Positions 10,838-20,050 of a DNA stretch of 64,000 bases are shown piece by piece (the stretch's first letter is position 1; each line of letters begins with the position of its first letter). The stretch spans positions 3,265,001-3,329,000 of the forward strand of contig NZ_CP027668.1 of assembly GCF_003008515.1 (NCBI RefSeq), given 5' to 3'. This DNA is from Phreatobacter cathodiphilus. GTDB lineage: Bacteria > Pseudomonadota > Alphaproteobacteria > Rhizobiales > Phreatobacteraceae. The position numbers were made by a program, and so were the translations under genes. Under the pieces are notes generated by a model. The model saw only the letters and a program-made list of their open reading frames with translations. It searched no databases and was not told where the DNA came from.

Positions 10838-11614
10838 TTAGCGGTTCTTGAAACCCGGTTTCCGCTTCTCGGCGAAGGCGGCCATGCCTTCCTTCTGGTC
10901 GGCCATGGCGAACATGGCGTGGAACACCCGCCGCTCGAAGCGGATGCCCTCGGCGAGGGTCGTCTCGTAGGAGCGGTTCACCGATTCCTTGGTCATCATG
11001 ACGGTCGGCATGGACATGTCGGCAATCTGGGAGGCGACCTTCACCGCCTCCTCGACGAGGTCTGCCGCCGGCACCACCCGCGAGACGAGGCCGACACGTT
11101 CGGCTTCCGCCGCATCCATCATCCGGCCGGTGAGGCACATCTCCATCGCCTTGGACTTGCCGACGAAGCGGGTGAGCCGCTGCGTGCCGCCGGCGCCCGG
11201 CATGACGCCCAGTTTGATCTCCGGCTGGCCGAACTTCGCCGTGTCCGCGGCGAGAATGAAGTCGCACATCATGGCGAGCTCGCAGCCGCCGCCGAGGGCG
11301 AAACCCGCCACCGCCGCGATGATCGGCTTGCGGCGCTGGGCGACGCGGTCCCAGGCGGTGATGAAGTCCTCGAGGTAGCTCTCGGGATAGGTCTTGTCTT
11401 TCATCTCCAGGATGTCCGCGCCGGCCGCGAAGGCCTTCTCCGAGCCGGTGATGACGACGCAGCCGATGGCCGGGTCCTTGTCGAAGCCGTCGAGGACCGC
11501 ATTGACCTCACCGACGAGCTGGCTGTTCAGCGCGTTCAGGGCCTTGGGGCGGTTGAGCGTGATCAGCCCGACCTTGCCGCGGGTCTCGACGATGATGGTC
11601 TCGTAGCTGGCCAT
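10838..11614 (-). CDS. Enoyl-CoA hydratase/isomerase
   Basis: A 258-residue crotonase-family enzyme that hydrates trans-2-enoyl-CoA in beta-oxidation. The oxyanion-hole loop AAGADILEM and [15 protein letters not shown] are present, and both catalytic glutamates are visible in GGGCELA and [15 protein letters not shown], so it should be a true hydratase rather than only an isomerase. The ATG at 11614 ([10 protein letters not shown]) follows a GAGGA-like ribosome site. It is a single gene, apart from the CoA-catabolic cluster at 18-29 kb. Confidence 0.92.
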   Translation of the reverse strand: MASYETIIVETRGKVGLITLNRPKALNALNSQLVGEVNAVLDGFDKDPAIGCVVITGSEKAFAAGADILEMKDKTYPESYLEDFITAWDRVAQRRKPIIAAVAGFALGGGCELAMMCDFILAADTAKFGQPEIKLGVMPGAGGTQRLTRFVGKSKAMEMCLTGRMMDAAEAERVGLVSRVVPAADLVEEAVKVASQIADMSMPTVMMTKESVNRSYETTLAEGIRFERRVFHAMFAMADQKEGMAAFAEKRKPGFKNR

Positions 11615-11734
11615 GGACGGTCCTCGTTGGGCGATGAGCTGGCGAGGAGAGCTAGCGGAGGCAGGCCGGGCTGTCATCTCGTCCGGAGGGGGAATGGGGT
11701 GGAGTCGGCAGTCGAAACGCCCTGCAGCAGGCCA

Positions 11735-11916
11735 GTGCGTCCTTCGAGGCTCGCTGTCGCTCGCACCTCAGGATGAGGAGGGTGGTGATCGGCATGACGG
11801 GCGCCTGCCCGAATCCCGTGTCGGCCTAGGTTCTGCCACGCACCACCCTCCTCATCCTGAGGTGCGAGCCCCTGCCGATGCGCAGCATCGTCCAGGGCGA
11901 GCCTCGAAGGACGCAC
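11735..11916. repeat. Long imperfect palindromic element (rhizobial REP-like)
   Basis: The 436-bp gap between the enoyl-CoA hydratase and coaA holds a large inverted repeat. The outer arms 11735-11754 and 11897-11916 (GTGCGTCCTTCGAGGCTCGC and its complement) enclose inner arms 11759-11787 and 11841-11869, which share the CTCAGGATGAGGAGGGTGG core. The centre is about 53 bp. Palindromes built on the same CCTCATCCTGAGG core are widespread between genes in Bradyrhizobium-like genomes. A second, shorter motif (GTGGATACCCGGCACGAGG then TCGGGCATGACG, about 11963-11992) lies next to it. No gene is seen in this gap. Confidence 0.85.
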
Positions 11917-12050
11917 TTGTGATCTGCAGCGATATACCGCGGACGCCAGGGTCAGATGCCGTGGATACCCGGCACGAGGTCGGGCATGACGGGCGGAGGT
12001 TCGGGAGGGACAACCGACAGCACAGCGCTGAAGGCCGAACCGCTCTCCGC

Positions 12051-13046
12051 TCACACCCGCCTGAGGCTGACGCTCTCGATCTTGTGGTCGTCCGCCTTCT
12101 TCAGGATCAGCTTGGCGCGGTGGCGGGTCGGCAGGATGTTGTCGCGCAGATTGACGAGGTTGATGCCGTACCACAGCGCCAGCGCCGTCTTCATCGCCTC
12201 GAAATCCGACTTCTCGGCATAGCGGCGGAAATAGCTCTGCGGGTCGCGGAAGGCCGTCTCGCGCAGCCGCATGAAGCGGTCGAGATACCAGCGCTCCAGC
12301 ACCTCCTCCTCCGCGTCGATGAAGATGGAGAAGTCGAAATAGTCCGAGACGAAGGGAATGGCCTTGCCCTCGCGCGGGGCGCGGCCGGTCTGCAGCACGT
12401 TCAGCCCCTCGACGATGAGGATGTCCGGACGGTCGACCTCCACCGTGCCGCCCGGCACCACGTCGTAGACGAGGTGCGAATAGACCGGCGCCCTGACGTG
12501 CCGCTCGCCGGCCTTCACGGCCGCGAGGAAGCGCAGCAGCGCCTTGGTGTCGTAGCTCTCCGGAAACCCCTTCTTCTTCATCAGCCCCTCGCGCTCGAGA
12601 TGGGCGTTGGGGAAGAGGAAGCCGTCGGTGGTGACGAGGTCGACCTTCGGCGTGTTGGACCAGCGCGACAGCAGCGCCTGGAGGACGCGCGAGGTCGTCG
12701 ACTTCCCGACCGCCACCGAGCCGGCGACGCCGATGACGAAGGGAATCTTCACGTCGCGCGCGCCGAGGAAGGACTGCGAGGCGCGCGAGAGCTTCTGCTG
12801 CGCCGCGACATAGAACGACAGCAGGCGCGAGATCGGCAGATAGATCGCCTCGACCTCCTCGATGGAGAGCTGGTCGGTGAAGGAGCGCAGCTTGGTCACC
12901 TCCTCCGGCATCAGCGTCATCGGCGTGTCGGCGCGCTTTTCGGCCCATTCGGCCCGCGAAAAGACGCGGTAGGGCGAGGGATTGCCGTTGGGGGGTTCGA
13001 CCAGGGCGGCGGCGGCGAGGCTTGCGGGCATCGGGCGCTCGTTCAT
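12051..13046 (-). CDS. coaA: Type I pantothenate kinase
   Basis: A 331-residue CoaA that phosphorylates pantothenate in the first committed step of CoA synthesis. The P-loop is [15 protein letters not shown], followed by the [13 protein letters not shown] segment, [11 protein letters not shown], and the IVEGLNVLQ and [10 protein letters not shown] regions typical of the prokaryotic (PRK-like) type. Its ATG follows the hisE TGA with no spacing, so the two are translationally coupled. Confidence 0.97.
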   Translation of the reverse strand: MNERPMPASLAAAALVEPPNGNPSPYRVFSRAEWAEKRADTPMTLMPEEVTKLRSFTDQLSIEEVEAIYLPISRLLSFYVAAQQKLSRASQSFLGARDVKIPFVIGVAGSVAVGKSTTSRVLQALLSRWSNTPKVDLVTTDGFLFPNAHLEREGLMKKKGFPESYDTKALLRFLAAVKAGERHVRAPVYSHLVYDVVPGGTVEVDRPDILIVEGLNVLQTGRAPREGKAIPFVSDYFDFSIFIDAEEEVLERWYLDRFMRLRETAFRDPQSYFRRYAEKSDFEAMKTALALWYGINLVNLRDNILPTRHRAKLILKKADDHKIESVSLRRV

Positions 13047-13379
13047 TCAGGAGGTCTTCGGACGCGACGCCTTTTCGGCATGGCCCGACTGGGACGTGCG
13101 GCGGGCGAGCTCGGCCATTACCTCGTCGAGAGTGATGCCGCGCGCCTTCCATACGACCATGAGGTGGAAGAGCACGTCGGCGCTCTCCGCCACCAGCCCG
13201 CCATGGTCGCCCTCGGTCGCGGCGATGATCGCCTCGATCGCCTCCTCGCCGAATTTGCGGGCGCAGTGGGAGGGCCCCTTGGCGAGCGAGGCGGCCGTGT
13301 AGCTCTCGGCGGGCGGCGCTTCGGCACGCCGCGCGACGATCGCCTCGAGGTCGGAGAGCTGGAAGGAACTCATCGGCAC
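13047..13379 (-). CDS. hisE: Phosphoribosyl-ATP pyrophosphohydrolase
   Basis: A 110-residue HisE that removes pyrophosphate from PR-ATP in histidine synthesis. The MazG-like metal-binding helix is visible in CARKFGEEAIEAIIAA and the partner helix in LVAESADVLFHLMVVW. The start may be either ATG at 13379 or 13373. hisE is often placed after hisF in this group; here the upstream 117 bp hold no his gene, while coaA follows directly. Confidence 0.95.
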   Translation of the reverse strand: MPMSSFQLSDLEAIVARRAEAPPAESYTAASLAKGPSHCARKFGEEAIEAIIAATEGDHGGLVAESADVLFHLMVVWKARGITLDEVMAELARRTSQSGHAEKASRPKTS

Positions 13380-13496
13380 GCGGTCCCTGGCCTGCGGGGA
13401 CGGGACCTGCCGCGGCAGGCTCCGGAGGAGGCGGCATGATGCAGATTATGCGGCCAATGTCACCGTGGCGGAAGGGATGATGCGCCGCAGCATTCT

Positions 13497-13997
13497 TCAG
13501 CCGGGGCGGCAGATCATGTAGCGGGCGCCGGAGCCGTAGCTCGCGAGCTTGGACGCGACGCCCGCGCCGCCGGTTTCGACGAAGCCCATGCGCCGCCAGA
13601 AGCCGGCCGAACCGTTGACTGCCACCAGGCTCAACTCTTGCAGCCCGGCACCGAGCGCCTCAACCTTCAGGGTGTCGACGATCTCGCCCGCAGCTCCTGT
13701 TCCACGGGTGGCGGGGAGGAGCGCGATGTCGTGGATGTACCAGGTGGAGGCCGGCTGCGGCAGCGCCCCGAGAAGCGTGTTGAGCGGAGGGCAGGACCCC
13801 GCCTCCCACGGATGGCTGACCACATAGGCGGCGAGCCCCCCCGCCCCGGCCAGCACCCGGCACCCCGCCGGAAACAGCCGCTGCCTCTCGGCGAAGACCG
13901 CGTCGTCCTCGGGAAAGTCGGGGTGCACCTCAGACGCTATGGCGGCGACCGCCGGCAGGTCAGCCGCCGTCATGGGCCGCCAGGCGAAAAAGGTCAT
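13497..13997 (-). CDS. GNAT-family N-acetyltransferase
   Basis: A 166-residue GNAT protein. The N-terminal FAWRPMTAADLPAVAAIA begins the fold, YIHDIALLPATRGTGAAGEIVD is the acetyl-CoA-binding motif A (a somewhat degenerate R-x-x-G-x-G/A), and VNGSAGFWRRMGFVETG is motif B. The acceptor is unknown. The start overlaps the stop of the CHAD gene by 4 bp, so the GNAT is the last gene of a msrA-CHAD-GNAT unit. Confidence 0.85.
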   Translation of the reverse strand: MTFFAWRPMTAADLPAVAAIASEVHPDFPEDDAVFAERQRLFPAGCRVLAGAGGLAAYVVSHPWEAGSCPPLNTLLGALPQPASTWYIHDIALLPATRGTGAAGEIVDTLKVEALGAGLQELSLVAVNGSAGFWRRMGFVETGGAGVASKLASYGSGARYMICRPG

Positions 13998-14773
13998 GGC
14001 CCCGCCTTGCGCCAGCTCTTCTCCACCGCGGCGGGCTTGGCGGCGAAAGTCTTCTCGCCGGTGCGCGCCACTTCGCGCTCCAGCCGGGTATGTCGGGCCT
14101 GGATACGGGCCCGCTTGGCGCGCCCCCCCTCGCTGCCGTCCAGCCGGCGCGCCAGCAGGTCGAGGTCGCGGATGGCGCCCATCAACTCGCCCAGCCGGTC
14201 GAGCTTGCCCGCCTTGGGCCGGGCGCCGCGCGGGCGGACCTCGTCCAGCGCCTCGACGAGATGCAGGCAGTCCTTGATGCGCTTGCGCGCCTCGTGCAGC
14301 GGCTCCTCGCCTGGCTCCAGCTCGTAGGCGCGGAACGCCCTGCGCGCCTTGCCGTAGGCCCGCGCCACCGCCTTGGCGAGATAGTGCCGGGGCGCGTCTT
14401 TCGGGGCCAGCCGGCCGATCACCCGCGCCTGTTTCTGCAGCGCCTGGCCGAGGGCCGCGAGATCGACCCGATCGCCGCGCGCGCTCCCGTGGCCGCGGGC
14501 GCCGACGCTGCGGGCCGCCTCCTCCAGCGCATGGGCGTCGCGCAGCGGCGCCAGCGTATGGGCGAAGGCGCGCAGGAAACCGTTCTCCCGCTCCACCGCC
14601 GGGCGAGCCAGCGGCCGGAGCGCCCTCAGCAGGCTGCGAGCCCTCTTGATGTGGCGGCGGGCGAGATGCACCGCCGCCACCTGATCCTTCTCGGAGGCGA
14701 GCAGGCGTCCGGCGGCGCGGGCATGGGCCCCCGCCGCCAGTGCCAGATCATGGGCCTCCGCGACCGGCCTCAC
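13994..14773 (-). CDS. CHAD domain-containing protein
   Basis: A 259-residue CHAD (conserved histidine alpha-helical) protein. The two helical repeats carry the basic, histidine-containing signatures [20 protein letters not shown] and [22 protein letters not shown] domains bind inorganic polyphosphate. A GTG at 14773 is chosen: its GTGA overlaps the TGA of msrA, the usual coupled arrangement, and it removes an arginine-rich leader that lies inside msrA. Unlike many relatives it has no CYTH domain. Confidence 0.8.
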   Translation of the reverse strand: MRPVAEAHDLALAAGAHARAAGRLLASEKDQVAAVHLARRHIKRARSLLRALRPLARPAVERENGFLRAFAHTLAPLRDAHALEEAARSVGARGHGSARGDRVDLAALGQALQKQARVIGRLAPKDAPRHYLAKAVARAYGKARRAFRAYELEPGEEPLHEARKRIKDCLHLVEALDEVRPRGARPKAGKLDRLGELMGAIRDLDLLARRLDGSEGGRAKRARIQARHTRLEREVARTGEKTFAAKPAAVEKSWRKAGP

Positions 14774-15423
14774 GCCGCGACCCCCGTGCCGATCGGGCAG
14801 GAGACGCCGGTGCCGCCGAGCCCGCAATAGCCGTGCGGGTTCTTCGCCAGATACTGCTGGTGGTAGTCCTCGGCGAAATAGAAGGCCGGCACCGGCACGA
14901 TCTCCGTGGTGATCGGGCCGTAGCCCTTCGCCGCGAGCGCCCGGCCATAGGCCGCCTTGGACGCCTCCGCCGCGGCGCGCTGCGCCTCGGTCGAGGTGTA
15001 GATGCCCGACCGGTACTGGGTGCCCACGTCATTGCCCTGGCGCATGCCCTGGGTCGGGTCGTGGCTCTCCCAGAAGGTGGCCAGCACCTGCTCGGTGGAG
15101 ACCTGCGCCGGGTCATAGACGACCAGCACCACCTCGTTGTGGCCGGTGAGGCCGGAGCAGACCTCCTCGTAGGTCGGGTTGGGCGTCACGCCGCCGGCAT
15201 AGCCGACCGCCGTCACGAAGACGCCGGGCAGTTGCCAGAACTTGCGCTCGGCGCCCCAGAAACAGCCGAGGCCGACGACCAGCGTCTCCATCCCCTCGGG
15301 ATAGGGCCCCTTCAACGGCCGGCCGTTGACGAAATGCCGCTCGGCCGTCGGCAGCGGGGTAGCGCGGCCGGGCAGGGCCTCGGCGGCGGTGGGCAGTGAG
15401 AGCTTCTTTCTGAATCCGAACAT
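14770..15423 (-). CDS. msrA: Peptide-methionine (S)-S-oxide reductase
   Basis: A 217-residue MsrA that repairs methionine-S-sulfoxide in proteins. The catalytic cysteine is Cys54 in [30 protein letters not shown] and [13 protein letters not shown] are conserved substrate-site segments, and a resolving cysteine lies in the C-terminal [12 protein letters not shown]. The ATG at 15423 ([13 protein letters not shown]) fits long MsrA forms, with a GGAGG sequence just before it. It probably leads the msrA-CHAD-GNAT unit. Confidence 0.96.
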   Translation of the reverse strand: MFGFRKKLSLPTAAEALPGRATPLPTAERHFVNGRPLKGPYPEGMETLVVGLGCFWGAERKFWQLPGVFVTAVGYAGGVTPNPTYEEVCSGLTGHNEVVLVVYDPAQVSTEQVLATFWESHDPTQGMRQGNDVGTQYRSGIYTSTEAQRAAAEASKAAYGRALAAKGYGPITTEIVPVPAFYFAEDYHQQYLAKNPHGYCGLGGTGVSCPIGTGVAA

Positions 15424-15548
15424 GGAAACCTCCTCGATGCCCCTCATTCGCAGTCCGCCCGGCCGACGTTACCCGGCGGACCATGCGAGGCCAACATGGG
15501 ACCTCTGCAGCCGATCCACAACACGCCTGCGTGACGGCTGCCCGCGTC

Positions 15549-15872
15549 CTACCGCCGCCCGATGACGCCGATCTGCGGTTCGCGGCTGCGGCCGAGCCAC
15601 ATCATCAGCGCGCCGAGCGCCAGGCCGACCGCCGCGGCCGGCAGCCCGAGCAGCACCAGTGCGACCGGGTCCCAGACCCAGTCCGGCGCCGCGCCCCGCA
15701 GCCAGGCCTCGATCTGTGTGAGGCTCGCCGCATGGACGGAGCGCCAGACCTCCGACACGTCGGTGGCGATCAGCCTCTGCCCGGCGATCGACCGCGTGCC
15801 GTCGATGACCAGCGCCACGAAGCCGGCGGCGATCACGAGGAAACCGGCGATGCGCAGCGGAAGGCGGATCAT
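15549..15872 (-). CDS. Small two-TM membrane protein
   Basis: A 107-residue protein with membrane segments at about residues 6-24 and 68-92 and a short polar region between them containing the DGTRSIAG motif. Similar short proteins are common in Hyphomicrobiales and are sometimes labelled PetM-like, a name not supported by context here. It lies 36 bp downstream of the antiporter gene on the same strand, so it may be co-transcribed with it. Function unknown. Confidence 0.65.
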   Translation of the reverse strand: MIRLPLRIAGFLVIAAGFVALVIDGTRSIAGQRLIATDVSEVWRSVHAASLTQIEAWLRGAAPDWVWDPVALVLLGLPAAAVGLALGALMMWLGRSREPQIGVIGRR

Positions 15873-15908
15873 GGCGATCGGGATCTCCGGACGATGCGGC
15901 GGCTGCCG

Positions 15909-17357
15909 CTACCAGCCGGCGAGCGGCGCCCCGCGGATGAAGAACAGCAGCGTGACGAGGATGAAGATGGGAATGAGGATCGCCACCGACCAGGCCATAT
16001 AGCCGAAGAAGGAGGGCATCTTCACGCCCATGTCCTTGGCGATGGCATAGACCATGAAGTTGGGCGCATTCCCGATATAGCTGTTGGCACCCATATACAC
16101 CGCCCCGGTGGAGATGGCCGCGAGCGTTGTGGCGAGCGGCCCCATCAGCACCTTCGGGTCGCCGCCGGCGAGCTCGAAGAAGACGAGATAGGTCGGCGCA
16201 TTGTCGAGGAAGGACGAGAGCGCGCCAGTCAGCCAGAAATACATGACGTTGTTGGGGCTGCCGTCGGGATTGGAGACGAGGGCCACCAGCGGCGCCAGGG
16301 CGCCGTTGCGTCCGGCCGCCAGGATGGCGATGACCGGGATGATGCAGATGAAGATGCCGGCGAAGAGCTTGGCCACCTCCTTCACCGGCCCCCAGGAGAA
16401 ACCGTTCTGCTCGCGGAAGATCGGGTTGGCGAGCTTCAGCGAGGCGAGGCCGCCTGCGAGCATGACGGCGTTGGAGACGATGTCCTGCAGCGGGAAGTCG
16501 ACGCCCGCGAGTTTGAACGAGACCCCCGGCTTCCAGTAGCCGCGCAGCAGGATGGCTGCGACGACCACCGCGATCAGCCCGAGCATGGCGAGCCCCTTCA
16601 CCCCGACGCGAGAATCCGGCGTCGGGTCCGGCTTCACCCGGCCCTCCTTCGCATAGAGGCGGGCATCGAGGACGTAGAAGATGGCGAGAAGGGCGCCGAC
16701 AACGATCAGCGTCTCCATGAACAGCGCCCGCGTCGTCCAGAAGAAGTCGACGCCCTTGAGGAAGCCGACGAAGAGCGGCGGGTCGCCGAGCGGGGTCAGT
16801 GCCCCGCCGCAGTTCGACACGATGAAGATGAAGAAGACCACGACGTGCACGTTGTGCACCCGGTCGTCGTTGGCGCGAATGATCGGCCGGATCATGATCA
16901 TCGAGGCGCCGGTGGTGCCGACGAAGCTCGCCAGCACCGCGCCGATGGCGAGGATGGCGGTGTTGGTCGCCGGCGCGCCGTGGATGTTGCCGGTGACGAG
17001 GATGCCGCCGGCAATGGTGTAGAGCGAGAAGATCAGGATGATGAAGGGCAGGTACTCCGCCAGCATGGTGAAGGTGAGCGCCCCCAGAACCTGATCGGCC
17101 GGCACGGCGGCGAGGAGCGGCACCACCACCAGCGCCGCCCAGAAGGCGGCGATCTTGCCGTAATGGTGCTCCCAGACGTGAGGATAGAAGACCGGGCCCG
17201 TGGCGATGCACAGGAGCAGACCCGCAAAGGGCAGGCACCAGGCGAGGCTCATGCCGCGCCCGTCGAGCCCCGCCGCCGCGAGCGCCGGCTCCGCCGTCCC
17301 GCCGAGCGCGAGCCCGGCCAGCGCCGCCGCCAGGGCCGCTTTCGCCACAAGCTTCAT
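15909..17357 (-). CDS. NhaD/ArsB-type sodium:proton antiporter-like permease
   Basis: A 482-residue integral membrane protein with about 12 membrane segments of the ion transporter superfamily. The segments FVGTTGASMIMIRPIIRAN and IVSNCGGALTPLGDPPLFVGF are the paired re-entrant signature of NhaD/citrate-type permeases, and the second half repeats it as LSSFLDNAPTYLVFFELAGG and YMGANSYIGNAPNFM. An N-terminal hydrophobic leader ends at about residue 28. Family members exchange Na+ for H+; the true substrate is not provable here. The ATG at 17357 is preferred over one 15 codons upstream. Confidence 0.85.
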   Translation of the reverse strand: MKLVAKAALAAALAGLALGGTAEPALAAAGLDGRGMSLAWCLPFAGLLLCIATGPVFYPHVWEHHYGKIAAFWAALVVVPLLAAVPADQVLGALTFTMLAEYLPFIILIFSLYTIAGGILVTGNIHGAPATNTAILAIGAVLASFVGTTGASMIMIRPIIRANDDRVHNVHVVVFFIFIVSNCGGALTPLGDPPLFVGFLKGVDFFWTTRALFMETLIVVGALLAIFYVLDARLYAKEGRVKPDPTPDSRVGVKGLAMLGLIAVVVAAILLRGYWKPGVSFKLAGVDFPLQDIVSNAVMLAGGLASLKLANPIFREQNGFSWGPVKEVAKLFAGIFICIIPVIAILAAGRNGALAPLVALVSNPDGSPNNVMYFWLTGALSSFLDNAPTYLVFFELAGGDPKVLMGPLATTLAAISTGAVYMGANSYIGNAPNFMVYAIAKDMGVKMPSFFGYMAWSVAILIPIFILVTLLFFIRGAPLAGW

Positions 17358-17691
17358 GCCATGCCCCCTCAGCCCGCCCGGTCGCGGGTCTTCCTGCCCC
17401 ACCCCGCGCTTCTATCGGGGCGCCCGGCCCCCGACAATGGGGGCCGTACCGGACGGCGTCACCGCCGAGGCGGCAGGAACGTGCGGGTCCTGCCGACGGT
17501 CGCATCCGGTTTGAGGGGCGCAGCGCGGCCGGCGGGGGACCTCCGGCTGCAAGGGACGGGCAGTGCGGTCGGCGGCAGGATGGCTGAACCGGGGCGGTCT
17601 CGGCCGGCCCACCAGCGCGCCAGCACCCTCGATCAAGCGATTGCGGCGCGCCGGACGATCCGCTAAACACGTCCTGCGCGCCGCGCGGCAT

Positions 17692-17768
17692 GCACCCGTA
17701 GCTCAGCTGGATAGAGCGTTGCCCTCCGAAGGCAAAGGTCGCACGTTCGAATCGTGCCGGGTGCGCCA
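17692..17768 (+). tRNA. tRNA-Arg (anticodon CCG)
   Basis: A full cloverleaf is readable. The acceptor stem GCACCCG pairs with CGGGTGC, the D-arm is GCTC...GAGC, the anticodon stem TTGCC/GGCAA encloses loop CTCCGAA with anticodon CCG, and the T-stem GCACG/CGTGC encloses TTCGAAT. CCA is encoded. It reads CGG. The catabolic cluster starts just downstream; the 3' end of a tRNA is a common integration site, but no repeat of the tRNA end was found in the window. Confidence 0.97.
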
Positions 17769-17896
17769 AATTACCCCTTCAAAGATCTGGCGATTTTTCC
17801 TTGCGACACACGCCGGTGCCAGGATCGATTGCGTCAAATAGCCACCGAATAGCCACGGCTGAGATGACGACCTGAATCCGCGTCGCGGATTGGTGT

Positions 17897-17930
17897 CGTC
17901 AGCTTCGCGCCCGCAAAGCAGACATTGGCT
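17897..17930. repeat. Degenerate palindrome, copy 1
   Basis: AGCTTCGCGCCCGCAAAGC followed by AGACATTGG lies in the 264-bp gap between tRNA-Arg and the SDR gene. It resembles the palindromes at 29917-29938 and 44912-44940. The rest of the gap shows no gene. Confidence 0.4.
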
Positions 17931-18032
17931 CCGGGATCTTATGCAGGCATTCCGTTTCAATCGGCCGAGCCGGCGATCGGGGCCGTTGTCACCTCCGATG
18001 CGACCCGATCACTTGTGCGATTGCCGCGTCCT

Positions 18033-18827
18033 TCATCGGGTTTGACAGGTCAGCGCCCCATCCACGGGCAAAAGGACCCCGGAGACATATTTCGCCTCGT
18101 CTGACGCCAGGAAAAGCGATGCGTGAGCCACGTCCCAGGCCGTTCCCATCTTGCCCATGGGCACCATGGCATCACGCTTGGCGATCATGTCGTCGACCGA
18201 TGCATAGACGTGTCTGTACGGCTCGACGATCATCGGCGTATTCATGAGCCCCGGCAGCACCGCATTGCAGCGGATGCCCTTCGGCGCGTACTCGACTGCG
18301 ACAGCGCGGGTGAAATGATTCACAGCGGCCTTGGATGAATAGTACGAAATCATCGGCACCGCGATGGTGGTGATCGAGGCGACCGACGAGACGTTCACGA
18401 TGGCCCCTCCACCCTGCCGCACCATCTCGGGCAATACACGCTTGCAGGTGAGGAAGAACCCTTTGAGGTTCACATCCATCACCCGGTCCCAGCTGGCTTC
18501 GTCGATCGCCTCCGGGCCGCCGGGCTCGGCGATGCCCACGTTATTCTGGAGAATGTCGATTCGACCGTGACGGGCGATGACGTCGCTCACTGCCGAATCG
18601 ATGTCGGCCGCCGAGGTGATGTCCGCCCGCAGGGCTGCGGCCTTGCCCCCTTCCTCGGCGATGATCGCGGCGGTCCGCCCGGCCGAGGCCAGGTCGCGGT
18701 CGACGCAGATGACGGTCGCGCCCTCGCGCGCGAACAGCACGGCCGTCGCCTTGCCGTTGCCCCAACCCTCGCCGATGCAGCCCGCCCCCATGACGAAGGC
18801 GATCTTGCCCTTCAGGCGTTCTCCCAT
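18033..18827 (-). CDS. SDR-family NAD(P)-dependent oxidoreductase
   Basis: A 264-residue classical short-chain dehydrogenase. The cofactor motif is the variant GAGCIGEGWGNGKA in place of TGxxxGxG, with VDRD after beta-2 suggesting NAD(H) preference. NNVGI is the NNAG equivalent, Ser lies in VNVSSVAS and the catalytic YxxxK is in YYSSKAAV. The start is decided by AAGGAG placed 9 bp before the ATG at 18827; the ATG at 18836 overlaps that site. It is the last gene of the minus-strand catabolic cluster and probably oxidises a hydroxyacyl-CoA or similar intermediate. Confidence 0.88.
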   Translation of the reverse strand: MGERLKGKIAFVMGAGCIGEGWGNGKATAVLFAREGATVICVDRDLASAGRTAAIIAEEGGKAAALRADITSAADIDSAVSDVIARHGRIDILQNNVGIAEPGGPEAIDEASWDRVMDVNLKGFFLTCKRVLPEMVRQGGGAIVNVSSVASITTIAVPMISYYSSKAAVNHFTRAVAVEYAPKGIRCNAVLPGLMNTPMIVEPYRHVYASVDDMIAKRDAMVPMGKMGTAWDVAHASLFLASDEAKYVSGVLLPVDGALTCQTR

Positions 18828-18840
18828 CGCCGCCATCTCC

Positions 18841-20019
18841 TTAGGCCTTTTCATAGATGGTGACGACGGCGGCGCCGCCGAGGCCGAGATTGTGCTGGAG
18901 GGCGAGGGTTGCCCCCTCCACCTGTCGCGCATCGGCGGTGCCGCGCAGCTGGTGGGTCAGTTCGTAGCACTGGGCAAGGCCGGTCGCACCGAGCGGATGG
19001 CCTTTGGAGAGCAGGCCTCCAGACGGATTCGTGACGTAGCGGCCGCCATAGGTGTTGTCGCCGTCGACGACGAACTTCTCCGCTTCTCCTTCGCCGCACA
19101 GGCCCAGCGCCTCGTAGCTGATCAGCTCGTTCTGGGCGAAGCAGTCGTGCAGCTCGACCACCTTGATGTCTTCCGGCCCGATCCCAGCCGCCGCATAGGC
19201 TTTCTGTGCCGCCTCTTTCGCCATGTCGAAGCCGACCACGCGCATCATGTCACAGGCCTCGAACGTGCTCGGCCGATCGGTGGTCATGGCCTGCGCCCGG
19301 ATGCGCACCGTCGTGTCGATGCCGTGCCTCCTGGCGAAGCTCTCCGAGACCAGCACGGCGGCGGCGGCGCCGCAGGTCGGCGGGCAGGCCATGGAGCGGG
19401 TCATGACGCCCTCCCAGATGACCGGGGCCTGCATCACGTCGCCTTCGGTCAACTCCTTGCGGAACAGGGCCAGCGGATTCCTGGCAGCGTGGCGGCTCGC
19501 CTTGGCACGCACCTTGGCGAAGGTCTCCATGCGCGTGCCGTAGCGATCCATGTGCTCCTTGCCGGCGCCGCAGAAGTAGCGGATCGCCAGCGGGATCTCC
19601 TCGCGTCCCACCAGGTCGTCGGTGACCTTGTCGAACTCCTCAAAGGGGGAGGGGCGGTCCTCGAAGATGGAGCCGAGCGCGCCGGGCCGCATCTGCTCGA
19701 AGCCCACGGCCAGCACGCAGTCTGCCGCGCCGCTCTCGATGGCCTGGCGGGCGAGATAGAGCGCCGTGGAGCCGGTCGAACAGTTGTTGTTGACGTTGAC
19801 GATCGGGATGCCCGTCATCCCTACCCGGTAGAGCACCTTCTGGCCCGCGGTGGAGTCGCCGTAGACGTAGCCGGCATAGGCCTGCTCGATCGCCTCGTAG
19901 CCGAGGCCGGCATCCTTCAGCGCCAGCCTCACCGCCTCCTCGCCCATGGTGTCATAGGGCGCGGAGGCGCCCGGCTTCGCGAAGGGGATCATGCCGACGC
20001 CGGCAACGATGGTCGTCAT
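18841..20019 (-). CDS. SCPx-like thiolase (lipid-transfer protein type)
   Basis: A 392-residue thiolase-fold enzyme most like the thiolase half of sterol carrier protein X. The nucleophile Cys80 sits in NVNNNCSTGSTALYLARQ. The later motifs ELHDCFAQNELISYEALGLC and GGLLSKGHPLGATGLAQ supply the catalytic His residues. No SCP2 domain is attached, and no DUF35 partner gene is adjacent. Such proteins cleave 3-ketoacyl-CoA of branched or steroid side chains, or act as aldolases; which applies is not decidable. It follows the CoA-ligase gene at 20051 by 31 bp. Confidence 0.88.
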   Translation of the reverse strand: MTTIVAGVGMIPFAKPGASAPYDTMGEEAVRLALKDAGLGYEAIEQAYAGYVYGDSTAGQKVLYRVGMTGIPIVNVNNNCSTGSTALYLARQAIESGAADCVLAVGFEQMRPGALGSIFEDRPSPFEEFDKVTDDLVGREEIPLAIRYFCGAGKEHMDRYGTRMETFAKVRAKASRHAARNPLALFRKELTEGDVMQAPVIWEGVMTRSMACPPTCGAAAAVLVSESFARRHGIDTTVRIRAQAMTTDRPSTFEACDMMRVVGFDMAKEAAQKAYAAAGIGPEDIKVVELHDCFAQNELISYEALGLCGEGEAEKFVVDGDNTYGGRYVTNPSGGLLSKGHPLGATGLAQCYELTHQLRGTADARQVEGATLALQHNLGLGGAAVVTIYEKA

Positions 20020-20050
20020 ATCGCGCTCCTGTTTTCTGTCGGCGCTGTGC

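Noticed and set aside
15483-17666. Very long plus-strand frame opposite the antiporter gene
   Set aside because: Arg/Asp/Glu-rich shadow product without motifs; the minus strand encodes a clear permease.
17692-18032. tRNA-Arg 3' end as an attachment site with a second copy downstream
   Set aside because: No repeat of the tRNA 3' end and no integrase gene were found in the window, so no att site is claimed.
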